Source: Centrapalus pauciflorus
Taxonomy: Eukaryota; Streptophyta; Magnoliopsida; Asterales; Asteraceae
Direction: 5' to 3'
NCBI GenBank assembly: GCA_020465985.1
Contig: JAANYP010004337.1
Coordinates: 1,445,835 to 1,509,834, forward strand
Length of the DNA: 64,000 bases
The notes beneath the pieces were generated by a model. The model saw only the letters and a program-made list of their open reading frames with translations, did not search any database and had not been told where the DNA came from. A program made the position numbers and the translations under genes. Numbering within the stretch: the first letter of the stretch is position 1; each line of letters begins with the position of its first letter. This document shows positions 9,178 to 20,040 of the stretch, one piece after another.

Positions 9178-11984
9178 TTACAACTGTGCAAGTTTCTGAT
9201 TGACTGCATTCAAAAATTCTTTCTTCAGATCTTCTCTATCACAATATATTTTCACTGATCTCATCTGAAGTAACAAAGCCTTTGGAAGATCATAAAATTC
9301 AAAATTGAAGTACATACCGGATCCATTTGCAAATTTGAGTCTGTAAGTCTTTGATTTGACAAACAGATCAACTTGTGCAATCTTCATCTCCTTGGCATCT
9401 TCTATATCTTTCCTTATTGACTCAGGATCAAAAATGCTCTTCAGATCTTTGATAACTTGCTTTACTTGTGGAAGAGAGGATCTAACTTGGGTTACAGACC
9501 CAACATGATGCATTCTTGTGAGCTCATCTCTGGTCATCCCTTGGACTATATGCATTAAGCTCTTATACTCTTCCTCAGGACCAGATTCCGTTCTTACTAC
9601 AAATTGATATCTTAAGTCAATGTTGTCCATTGGCTTAGCATACCAGTAATTAATAAGAGGTTTTGTGAAGTCATGCTGGTCTAAGGACTTCTCAATATTC
9701 ATCACCTTCTGAAGCTGATGCTCAAACAGTATCCTTTTAACCTGATCAAGCTTTGCCTGTGAAAATGTATCTGATTGAGGATTAGAGGCAGCAGCTTGAA
9801 CAGAAGGAGTAGGATCACTCACACCAGCTTGATCATTACTTATACCGCTTGAACTGGTTCTTGTTGACTTTGGACTTCTTGGGAGACTTTGGCTACCTTA
9901 CGTTTTTCCATCTCTTTGACATGGATGTCTTGCAGCCTCTCTGTACTCATGGACTGTGCCATCTTCTTTGGAATACCAGCTGAAAAGGCAAAATTGATCA
10001 AGAACTTTCTATGCTCAGCCTTTGAATGCCCTGTTGGCATTTTCCTCTTCCTTTCATTTTGCTTGACCACAAACCCTCTTAGGTAATCATCTAAGGTTTC
10101 ATCATCTTGCATTGGGACCTGGGTTTGCTGGTCTAAAACCTGATCTTGTTCTTCTGCTATCTTTCTGGCAATTTCAGCATCATAGGCAATCTGGGCTTCT
10201 CTAGAAGAAAATTTGTGCTTTGGAGACTCAATGAGAATACCTTTGCCCTTATCCTTGGTTGCAGAAGATGTACCTTGAACTGTACTGATGGGAGCCTGAA
10301 TTCCTTCTCTTATAACAACTTCAGTTGTTCTTGTAGGAGCAGCTTGAGTTTCTAGGCTAACAGCTTGAGCAGCTGTTGGGACTGCTAGCCTAGAAACTTG
10401 GACTGTTGGAGTAGGAGCTGATGGAGCTGCTTGGACTGATTGAGGGATCTCCTGATTCTCCCCCTTTTTGGAAGCATTGGTTTGGTCAGGAGGACCTACA
10501 ACCTTTGTTAATTGGGTTCGAATCAGTTGCTCTAATTTAATGATCTTATTTCCATAGAGAGTGAACCCTTTATGGAGATAATCCATTCTATGATTTTGTG
10601 CAGCTTCTGTCTCTCTGAGTGCAATGATTTGTGCCCCCTGTGCAGCAATAATGGACTGATAGTATTCCAACTTTGCTACAACAGGTTGCAGCTAAGGATC
10701 CGTCTATAGCATAAGTTGCAGACTAGCCTCAAGATCAGCAAACGAATGTGGTGCTTGTGATCTATCACTGGCAGGAATACCAGAAGTAGAAACCTCTGGG
10801 CCCCTCTGTTCTTGGTACTGGGGACTTCCAGATGGTGCTTGCACACCTTTTGTTGCCATGGGTGTGGTCTTATTGATGTTGACCCTGTCCTGTGCCTCTT
10901 GTGCAGATGCAACAGTAGTGTCAGCCACAGAACCCATATGGACAATCTCTGTTGAGATGTCCACCTTCAGATTGAGGTTGGGAGTGTCCTCAATGGGTGC
11001 CCTTTGGATATTCTATGCAGAAGCGTCCTCCTGCACAGGGTTATTTGGCTCTTGTAAGACGGCTGAGGAGGAAGGAGCTCCTGAACCTCTTTTTCTTTTG
11101 TATAATATGAGTGGGGATGTGGGTTTAACAATAGGAACAGAAGGCATTTGAGTATCATGAGGAGTGGGTTGGGGTCCTGGGGGTGAAGCAGTAATGTTAG
11201 GTTGAGCCTGCTCAGGACCCTCTCCTCTGTTTCTTGGAATGATGCCCAACATTGCAGAAGGCAATGGGACATCAACAGTCAAAACATTGGCACTTGTTTT
11301 TAGAAGACGTTTTATTGATGGTAAAGAGTGCCTATGGGAAACATAAATCTTTTTATCCACATTGAAAGTACTGCAAGTTCTTGCAATAATTTCAGCCAAA
11401 AATCTAGAATACATCAAAAATTTCCCATGTTTTAGGGCATGATGCCTTAGCATACCCTGAAAAATCATATTAGAAAAATTGAACTGTTGGCCCGTTGATA
11501 AACACACTAAGGCAGTGGCTATATTTGATGAAAATTCTGACCGACCAGTTCTTTTTGGGCTTAGACATTGCTGAATAATATGTACAAGATACTTCCACTT
11601 AGGGGCAAAATTTGATTTAAAGAAAGTATAAGATTCAGCAGGTCCCCTATATCCAATAGCATGAAGACCATTATGTAAGGCAGTAAGGGATAGGTCTGTT
11701 ATACCTGAGGCATCTTGAAGATGAAGATGTTGGCGAATGATTTCCTCAGTGATAGAAACAGTGTTGCCATCAATTTTGGATGTCAAAGATGTGACTCCAT
11801 TAACGGTTTTGAGGGAGGCTTGTTTCCAGAACTTTTCAATATGAGAGATGTAGATAGTGGGATTGATATTGAGGGCATGATGGATATGAGAACTTCGAAG
11901 GAAGTCCATCATGTCGTGGAATTCTTGAAGGTCAGCGTGTTTGAGAGAGTAGGGTAGGCAGTTGTGTTCTTTGACAAACTCCAT
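9178..11984 (-). pseudogene. SireB-1 ORF3 (extra gene after pol), broken
   Basis: A gene of about 935 codons between pol and the 3' LTR, starting at ATG 11984. One frame runs from 11984 to 9840 with stops at 11013-11015, 10704-10706 and about 10692. A frameshift near 9830 leads to the last 214 codons, ending at 9178. Residues 1-230 form a conserved domain with MMDFL, HHALNINP, KWKYLVH and SNMIFQGMLRHH. A Pro/Gln/Ala-rich linker follows, then a helical segment (about 10550-10670) and a C-terminal domain (9178-9800). The N-terminal domain aligns with the family A ORF3. I recall Asteraceae proteins of this kind being labelled 'synaptobrevin, longin-like', a label I cannot support from sequence. 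No signal peptide or clear membrane segment is seen, so an envelope role is unproven. Confidence 0.75.
10457..10469 (-). other. Internal polypurine-tract-like site in ORF3
   Basis: AAAAAGGGGGAGA on the minus strand within the ORF3 linker, a closer match to a canonical tract than many true ones. Multiplied tracts are a reported trait of Sireviruses. Confidence 0.5.
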
Positions 11985-12327
11985 TGATTATCGATGAATT
12001 AGGGTTTCAGTGATGTGCGTGGGAATTGCTCAGAGAATCGAAGAAGGGTTGTGGAAGATATTTTGCAACTGGTAGTTACAATAGAACGAAACTGGAACCT
12101 TTAAAGGTTTCGAAAATATCTAAACCCACGCACACACTTATGGAAATTACCAGATTACCCTGCACACTTTGACAGATCAAGTGAAACAACTAACAGTCCG
12201 AGAAAATGAACTAGCAGCTTGAGAAAATACTCAAGCTGATAGTTGAAAATTAAGTAACTGCTAATGAAACAGTGTCTCCCCCTTAATCAAGCATATGTAT
12301 AATTTTCATGGAATAAGGGAAAACAAA
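11985..12327 (-). other. SireB-1 pol-ORF3 spacer
   Basis: A 343-bp non-coding spacer. In transcript order it holds a polypurine-like AAGGGGGAGA (12275-12284), a strong hairpin (12209-12244), and a leader ending in AAACCCTAATTC before the ORF3 ATG. That leader resembles a plant 5' untranslated region. No convincing splice acceptor precedes ORF3 here, unlike family A. Confidence 0.6.
12209..12244 (-). other. Spacer hairpin of SireB-1
   Basis: Arms AACTAGCAGCTTGAG and CTCAAGCTGATAGTT pair at 14 of 15 positions around a 6-base loop. The same structure is kept in SireB-2 at 48336-48371. It is built from the CAAGCTG motif that is repeated elsewhere in this family. Confidence 0.6.
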
Positions 12328-15300
12328 TTAATCCATATTAACCATGCCAATATTTGATACTAGGAAGGTGAATCTTCCTACATCAAATGGTTTTGTAAAT
12401 AGATCAGCTAACTGGTCATCAGTATGAATTTTGGTGACTTGGATTAATTTCTTCTCATTACAGTCCCTTATAAAATGAAATCTAATGTCTATATGCTTGG
12501 TTTTCGGAAATTTCACTGGATTTTGTACAATGCTAATTGCACTTGAGTTGTCAATGTAAATGGGAGTGGATAGGAAATTTATACCATAGTCTCTCAGTTG
12601 ATTTTGAATCCACATCACTTGGGAGCAGCAACTTGCAGCTGCTACATATTCTGCTTCAGTAGATGAAGTGGAGACAGTTGTTTGCTTTTTGCACTGCCAA
12701 GAGACCAATCTAGCTCCCAGATATTGACATCCACCAGTTGTGGATTTTCTGTCAATGTTGCATCCTCCATAATCACTGTCAGAATAGGCTGTTAATTCAA
12801 GAGAAGAGTCTTTAGGATACCAGAGGCCCAAATGTGGTTGGCCTTTGAGATATCTAAAGATTCTCTTAACAGCAACCAGATGGGAGTCCTTTGGAGAACA
12901 TTGAAACCTGGCACAAACACAAACATCAAACATAAAATTAGGTCTAGAAGATGTTAGATACATAAGAGATCCTATAAGGGATCTGTATAGATGAATGTCC
13001 ACATCTATTCCATCTTTGTCCGTATGAAGCTGCTTGTGAGGATCCATTGGAGTACTTGCAACTTTGGTATCTTTGTACCCAAACTTTTCCAGTATGTCTT
13101 TAACATACTTTGATTGACTTATGAAGAGTCCTGTGGGCTTCTACTTGACCTGCAATCCTAGAAAGAAGGTGAGTTCTCCCATTGAACTCATTTGAAACTT
13201 TTTGTGCATCAAAGCCTCAAACTCTTTGCATAGGCTGTCATTGGTTGACCCAAAGATAATATCATCAACGTATATCTGTACAAGCAGAATCTCAGATTTG
13301 ATGGACTTTGTGAATAATGTTTTGTCCAGAGTACCTCTCTTGAATCCATTCTGTAGAAGGTATGATGACAAAGTGTCATACCATGCTCTAGGGGCTTGGT
13401 GGAGTCCATAGAGGGTCTTGTCTAGTTTATAGACTCTGTCTGGATACTTGTAGTCCTCAAATCCAGGAGGTTGACATACATAGACCTCTTCTTCAATTGT
13501 GCCATACAGAAAAGCAGACTTCACATCCATTTGATACACTTTGAACCCTTTGAAGCTTGCATAAGCTAGGAACAGTCTGATGGCTTCAATTCTTGCCACT
13601 AGAGCAAAGACATCATCATAGTCTATTCCTTCCTCTTGAGTGTACCCTTGTGCTACTAGTCTTGCTTTGTTCTTGATGACTATCCCTCTCTCATCCTTTT
13701 TGTTTTTGAACACCCATCTTGTACCAATGGCTCTCTTTCCTTTAGGAAGATCAACTAGTGTCCATACATTCTGAATCTTGAATTGTAGAAGCTCTTCCTG
13801 CATTGCCTCAATCCAAGATGAATCTTTCAAAGCTTCTGATGCCTTTTTAGGTTCTAGCTGAGACATGAAACAGGCATGCAACTAGACTAAATTCAGAAAG
13901 TGTTGGTTCAGCAGCAGTAGTCTCCTTTTGAACCATTGTCCTTGTTTGCACAGGTGTGCGTGGATCACCCATTATTTGATTGAGGGGATGATACTTGTGA
14001 ACCCTGAGTGTAGGCTCTCTATCTGTCTGGAATGAGGTTTCAAGATTTGTATCATCTCCATCAGGACCAGTTGATGGTTCAGCTTCTGGAACAGCTTGAC
14101 TAGAATCTGGAATTGTTTCCCTTTGTGTTGGAGCTGTTCTCTCAGGACTTGGAATTTGCACTTCATTGTCTGGATTTGAATCATGTTGAGCATTCAGAAC
14201 CCCTCGAGGGTCACAAGACAGAAGTGGTATAACTGTATACTCATCCCATTTATTTGAATCTGCAGCAGTTTGAAACTTTGTGCCAACAACTTGATCATTT
14301 GTGCTACCAGTATGAGAATTTGCCTTGACAGCTTCAATCCTGTTTTCATCAGATTCTGCAGTATACTCAACAAAGCTCAGAGAATTTGTTAGTGAATCTA
14401 AATCAAACAACCAATCAGGACCAGTGCCTTTGACATTTGCAGTATTTTCATTAAATTCAACATTGGCACTTTCTTCAATGGTTTTAGACACACTGTTATA
14501 TACTCTATAGGCTTTGCTTTGATTTGAGTATCCTACAAAGAAACCTTCTTCAGCCTTACTTTCAAACTTCCCTAAGTGAGTCTTAGTGTGAAGAATGGTA
14601 CATGGACAGCCAAAAGACTTGAAAAAGGCTATTAAGGGTAGTCTATTATGGAATAACTCATAAGGAGTTTTCCCTTGTGATTGAACAACCTGAACCCTAT
14701 TTAGAACATAACAGGCTGTATTAACTGCTTTTGCCCAAAAGGTCATTGGCAGTTTTGAATCAGCTAGCATGGTTCTAGCAGCCTCAATTAATGTTCTATT
14801 CTTTCTTTCAGCTACACCATTTTGCTGTGGTGTTCTTGGTGCACTATATTGCCTAGCAATACCTTTGGACTCACAAAAACTGTCTAGGATATGGTTTTTA
14901 AACTCAGTTCCATTGTCTGATCTTATCACCTTAACTTTTGAGTTGGATTGGTATTTTATCTTAAGAATAAATGATTTAACCAGCTCAGCAGTTTCATCTT
15001 TAGACCTAAGAAAGTAAACCCAAGTAAATCTGGTGAAATCATCAACAATGACTAAATAGTAAGCCTTTTTATTCAAACTCAAAACAGATGTTGGACCAAA
15101 TAGATCCATATGAATCAGATGAAGAGCAGATGAGATTGTATTTACTTCTTTGGCCTTATGAGAAGTTTTGTGTTGCTTGCCTTTAAGGCATGCTACACAA
15201 TGATCATCACATATGAACTCCTTTTGTGGTAAACCTCTTACCAAGTTCTTTTTGACTAAAACATTCATGGATTTGAAGTTCATGTGACACATCCTTCTGT

Positions 15301-15748
15301 GCCAAAGGACAGACTCATTGGATGATGCTTTGGATATCAAACAGCTTAAAGTACCTGATTTGGATAAAAGTTCTATGTCCAAACAGTATACATTGTCCTT
15401 TCTTGGTGTTTTTAGTAAAACAAGATTTTCAGGAATTGTAAAATCTTTTGAAAGGACAATGCACTCAGAATCTGTAAACAGAACAATATTTTGTTTGTCA
15501 CGGATTTGAGACACACTCAATAAGTTATACTTAAGTTGTTCAACATACAAAACATCATTGAAAATCATGTTTCCTGCAATAACAGTACCTTTACCTGTAA
15601 CCTTACCTCCTTTGGAGTTTCCTCCAAATGCAACAAACCCTCCTTCATAGCCTTTGAAATTTGACAAGCACTCAGAATTGCCTGTCATGTGCCTAGAGCA
15701 TCCACTGTCCAAATGCCATCTTGTTTTATGTGGTGACCTGTGGTTGCC
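12328..15748 (-). pseudogene. SireB-1 pol polyprotein, nearly intact
   Basis: Encodes protease, integrase, reverse transcriptase and RNase H. From the 5' end (15748): protease DSGCSRHMTG; GAG-pre-integrase LWHRRMCHMNF and CVACLKGKQHK; integrase core with IVDDFTRF, RSDNGTEF and GVAERKNRTL; RT from about 13790 with TRWVFKNK, MDVKSAFLYG and the catalytic YVDD (about 13265); RNase H with DSDYGG, TEAEYVAA and the KTKHIDIRFHF segment, ending at 12328. Two lesions are visible: a frameshift at about 13850-13880 between integrase and RT, and a CAG-to-TAG type stop at 13141-13143 after LQVK. SireB-2 has an open codon at the latter position. All catalytic residues seen are kept. Confidence 0.9.
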
Positions 15749-15836
15749 CTGCACAAATAAAAGCTTAGTTAGTAGTGGAGTAAACCCAAACCAAGTTGGT
15801 TTTGGGTTGTCCTTGTGCATTAACATAACTAAACAC
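15749..15836 (-). other. Candidate gag/pol intron, SireB-1
   Basis: In the transcript: GTGTTTAG (first base 15836, 88 nt) or GTTAATG at a Tyr|Val codon boundary (15824, 76 nt). Then come the near-consensus branch sequence TACTAAC overlapping the gag stop (15765-15767), a T-rich stretch and CAG ending at 15749. Pol is in the +1 frame relative to gag, and both lengths equal 1 modulo 3, so either would join the frames at codon boundaries. SireB-2 keeps both lengths exactly. A +1 ribosomal frameshift in the short gag/pol overlap is the alternative. Confidence 0.5.
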
Positions 15837-18413
15837 TATCTTTGATTTCTTATACTTAGTGAGATCCACTGATGGATTTTGTGGAGAGTACTTAGTTATC
15901 ACATGAGGTATCCAGGTGTTTTGTCCATCCTTTTCAATACCAGTCTCAGATGATCCATTACTAGTCCCAATTTTGAGCCTAGCAGTCTGAACTGAGTCTG
16001 TAGTGCTCACAGCCTGAGAATTTGCACTAGCAGTCTCAACTTTAGACTTGGCAGTTTCAACATTTGTATCAACAGGTTCACCTGAGTTTTTACCTTTAAC
16101 ACACCATATTTGTTTAAAGTTTAATTTTGGTTTAGCTAAAACTTGTTTTTGATGTGTGGACTGTTTCTTATTTACTTTTGAGAACCTGTGATCAATTGTT
16201 TTCTTTGGAACTGATGCAGTAGGAGGTTTGGCCTTTGAATTTTTTGAATTTTGAGAGTTTCTTTTCATGAATCACAGTCTGTTTTGCAACAGATGGTTTA
16301 TAAAAGCAATCCCTGGCCAAGTGATTTTTTCTGCCACAATGGAAGCATTTTTTGACTGTTTGAATTAGAGAACAAGTTTTATTGGATAGTATCTGGTTCT
16401 TGTTCCTTTGATTTCCCCTTACCTGCTGTTGTTTGGGAAACTTTTGGACACCATGCTTTTGGCATGTGCAGATTGGAACATTTCTACCCTTTTTATTCTT
16501 TGATGAAGATGCAGTGTTACAGTTAGAAGGTACAGAAACCTGTGGAGCAGCATTACATACACTCATCTTCTCCTTTCCTTTCTTATTGGGGATTTGGATT
16601 TCTATAATGCGCTCATTGTTTTGTGTTCTTTCTCAACTTCTGTGCACTCACAGTCTCTATTTTGAATCAGATCTTCTTTAGATTCAGGACTGTTCTCAAA
16701 GATAGGATCTACAATGGTCATACACTTATCTAATGGTTCATTGACAAGCCTATCAGCCACTTCACTCATAGGATGAATGTATTTGTTGTTGTATGGAGGT
16801 GGAGCGGCTCTGTATCCTATACCTTCTTTGGGATTGAGATGAGATTTTACCCTATCTTTATATTGGACTTCCATTAGGTGTTCCAGCTTTTGATTTGCCA
16901 ATTTGAAGTTTCCTAGATCTATATTCACATATTCTAGTTTCTTATTAGCCTCTAACACCTTTTGTTCAGTCTCTTCTAATTTTTTATTTAGGGATTCTAT
17001 TTTCTTATTCAGCTCCTTTTTTTCCCACTCATAATATGTTCTATCATGTCCCATTTGAATTTCATTATCCTTGTAGTCACTGATCTGTTTTTCAAGATCT
17101 TCTATGGCATGCATGTATTCAAATCTCCTTTCTTCCATCTTAGCTAGAGTTTTACACATGCTCTCATTATGATCTCTGTACTTTTTAACCATATTTTTGC
17201 ATGTTTGAGAGCAGAGTTTAGAATTTACCTCAGATGGTAGTTCAGTGGAGGTGACATTTGATGTTTCTGCCATTAGAGCTTGATTTTGAAATTCTTCCTC
17301 TGTCTGATCATTCCAGTCAAACACATTGTCTTCTTGAGAGACAAGTTCTTGTGATGATGAAGCCTGATTAGTCTGCTGAGGTCTTGGTGGCTGTTGACCT
17401 TGAGATCTGCATTCTCTGGCAAAGTGGCCAAGCTTGTGACATTTAAAACACTCAACTTTTGACTTATCAAAAGCTGGTTTGCCTTCTGCTCTGGCTTGAA
17501 AGTTGGTTCTGCCAGTTCTTTTCAGAAACCTTTTGGCCCTCATGGTCAGCATTGCATGTTGTCATTTCAGATCCATCTCTTCTGGGTCATCTGGATGAAT
17601 CTCTAGATCTTCAGCATTTAGAGCAAACAGTCCATCATTGGCAACAAAAGCTTCATAGTGAGCTTCAGTGGAGTTACCATCACCACCTGAAAAGGAATCA
17701 CTGCAATTAGATTTTTCAGATGACAGTAGAGCAGTGTTGTGATTATAAGAAAAAGATTTCTTTTTAGTGTCAATCTCAGTTTCAAACACTCTCAGACTGT
17801 TGTACAGATCATCCAGCTCTATTTCATCAAGAGTGTCTTTTGTTCTCTATTGAGCAGCATAGACTGTCCACTCTTCACCAAGAGATCTAAGGAATTTTCT
17901 GTTGACTTCATCTTGATCCAGGCTGACTTTTGCACTCTCCAATTCACTTATCAGTTTGTTGAACCTGTCAAAGATTTGAGTAAGGTTTTCATTCTTGCCA
18001 CCAGAAAAGTTCTCATACTGCTGTTTCAAAAGATCCTTTTGATTTCTCTTGGTACTAGCATTCCCAGCAAATCTTTTCTCTAAAGCAATCCAAAGAGAAT
18101 GAGCAGTATAAAACTTTTTAAACTGATGTTGATAAGCATTAGGAATGGCTATTTGTAGAAGTGTAAGAGCTTTCACTTCATTCATTCTAGCCTTTCTTTC
18201 AAGTTCAGTTATTGGAGGAGTTTTGATGGGTTTGCCCTCAGCATCAAGTTCGGGATCAACTGCAGGAGGAAATTCAACAGCTTCCCATATGGCATAATCA
18301 ATGAATTGAATATGTTGTTGAATCCTGAGTTTCCACATCTCAAACTCAGTGGGCTTGAGCATAGGCACTTTGAGTCCTTGCCTAGATCCACTACTGCTAT
18401 TATCAAATTCCAT
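15765..18413 (-). pseudogene. SireB-1 gag, broken
   Basis: Gag of about 882 codons, starting at ATG 18413 (MEFDNSSSGS) only about 60 bases after the primer site. The N-terminal domain includes PMLKPTEFEMWKLR and LWIALEKRFAG. Two Trp codons have become stops: TGG to TAG at 17847-17849 and TGG to TGA near 17560. Both are Trp in SireB-2. A first zinc knuckle CFKCHKLGHFAREC (about 17412-17453), a long coiled coil (about 16870-17170) and a second knuckle CFHCGRKNHLARDC (about 16305-16350) follow. Frame breaks near 16600 and 16230 complete the damage. Ends TTN-stop at 15765. Confidence 0.9.
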
Positions 18414-18472
18414 TGCAGAAAATTAAAAATGTTAAAAGAAAGCTTTTGACTTTGAAAACAAAGAACGACCTG

Positions 18473-18486
18473 TGGCTCTGATACCA
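18473..18486 (-). other. Primer-binding site of SireB-1
   Basis: TGGTATCAGAGCCA on the minus strand, two bases inside the 5' LTR, complementary to initiator Met tRNA. Confidence 0.9.
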
Positions 18487-18488
18487 CT

Positions 18489-19150
18489 TGTCAGGATCTG
18501 AATGTAACTACCTAAGATTAACTGGTTTGAATTGATCAGAGTATAAACCAGTAATCTTGTATTGAATCAAAGTCCAATTAAGAAGTTTGCGGAATAACAC
18601 TTAATTGTTTTAAGAAAAACTTTCAGAATTAATAACAAATAAATATAATTGAATAAACAAAATTGCTTGTATTGCTAAACTCAATGATTACAATCACCTC
18701 TAATCTGTTTGATTAGACGAAGAACACAAATTGTTCTTAGAGTTTTACAACCTAAGAGGCTTATGAAAACTTAAACAAAAAGCAATTACAAACTTGAACG
18801 TGCAGAAACTTAATTACAATAGAAAAACCTATTCTATGTATTTATAATGCTTTCTGATTTGTTTCCTTGAAGGACTCTGACTTCTCTGATAGTAGATATG
18901 CTGGAATCTTCGTGCAAATATCTCTTCCTGAATATCAGCACTTTCTGTTTATGAAACTGTTGAGCAGCTTGAATCACTAAGCAGCTTGAACATAGCAGCT
19001 TGAATGAATTTACTCTGGCAGCTTGAACTTTTATACTAGCAGCTCGAACTTCTTCAACTAACAGCATGAACTTTGTACTTACACAGAAAATCTACTAACA
19101 GTCTGAGAAATCTAACTAACAGCTTGAACTACTTAGAATATTTCCCAACA
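18489..19150 (-). repeat. 5' LTR of SireB-1
   Basis: 662 bp, TG...CA ends, pair of 8406-9068, followed on the plus strand by the GATGA target duplication. Carries the same U3 motif array at its right end. Confidence 0.95.
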
Positions 19151-20040
19151 GATGAGTTCTCCAGGTTTACGTGGGTGATCTTCCTAAAGACCAAAGGAGA
19201 GGCTGCCAGAGAAATTATTGGATTTATCAAAACGATGGAGGTTCTGAACTCTACTCAAGTCAAACAGCTTAGAAGTGATCATGGTACTGAATTCAGAAAC
19301 AGTATTCTTGAGGACATCTGTGAAGAAAGAGGGATTTCACAAAACTTTTCAGCTGTAACAACTCCACAACAAAATGGAGTTGCTGAAAGGAGAAATAGAA
19401 ACCTCATTGAAGCTCCTAGAACCATGATGTGTGCATCAGGTTTGCCTTCATCATTTTGGGCTGAAGCTGTCAACACTGTCTGTTTCACTCAAAACAGATC
19501 CTTAGTGGTGAAAAGGTTCAACAAGAATCCTTATGAATTAATCAAAGGGAGAAGGCCAAATATTAGCTATTTACATGTGTCTGGATGTCCCTGCTTCATT
19601 CTGGATCAAAGGGACTAGCTGGAAAAATTTGAACCCAAAGCTGATGAAGGTGTGTTTGTTGGATATTCTGCTATCTCTAATGTTTACAGAGTATACAACT
19701 ACAAAAGAAAGGTGATAGATGAATCTATCAATGTCACCTTTGAGGAATCCAGGAATGCCTCCACCAAAGCTGTTCCTGAATCAGTTTCAGGAGAGTTTAG
19801 CTTTGATGATCTTATGCATTCACATGTTGAGGAAAAGGGATCAAAAGCTTCCACTTCACCCAGAGTGCAACCTGTTAACCACAATGGTCATGATGATGAT
19901 GATTATGTTGATACACCCTGTGTGAATAAGTGTACTGACATAATTACTACACCATATCCAAAACCAATCAATGTTGATTTCCCTGAATCCTCTGCTGATG
20001 TGTTCAACAATAGAGATTCATTCTCAATGGGTGAACAGGC
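19151..20040 (+). pseudogene. SireC-1 pol, second part (integrase)
   Basis: Resumes the integrase of SireC-1 directly after the B-1 duplication: DEFSRFTW, the second catalytic region RSDHGTEF (about 19270-19295), and the catalytic glutamate in GVAERRNRNL (about 19376-19405). The C-terminal integrase segment follows (GCPCFILDQ, EGVFVGYS, RVYN). One in-frame TAG lies at 19616-19618. The frame then runs to 20040 through an acidic linker, where the left LTR of SireA-2 begins. RT and RNase H of this element are not found in the window. Confidence 0.9.

Larger units (their letters stand above)
8406..19150 (-). mobile_element. SireB-1, complete family B copia retrotransposon
   Basis: A structurally complete 10,745-bp element on the minus strand. 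LTRs lie at 8406-9068 and 18489-19150, both starting TGTCAGGATC and ending CCCAACA, inside a perfect 5-bp duplication GATGA (8401-8405 and 19151-19155). Order in the direction of transcription is LTR, primer site, gag, pol, spacer with hairpin, ORF3, polypurine tract, LTR. The LTRs differ by about 14 substitutions and one indel by eye (about 98% identical), so insertion was fairly recent. All three genes nevertheless carry stops or frameshifts. Confidence 0.95.
3618..20040 (+). mobile_element. SireC-1, family C copia element, split by B-1
   Basis: Plus-strand element: LTR, primer site, gag, protease and integrase. It is interrupted in the integrase core by SireB-1 (8406-19150) and continues from 19151 to 20040. 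There it is cut by the left LTR of SireA-2. RT, RNase H and the 3' LTR are absent from the window. The gag reading frame contains several stops and frameshifts, so it is an old, inactive copy. It was inserted into SireA-1 before B-1 inserted into it. Confidence 0.85.

Noticed and set aside
9178..11984. ORF3 as a true viral envelope or as a synaptobrevin
   Set aside because: No signal peptide, membrane anchor or SNARE/longin motif that I can see; database labels recalled from relatives are not evidence.
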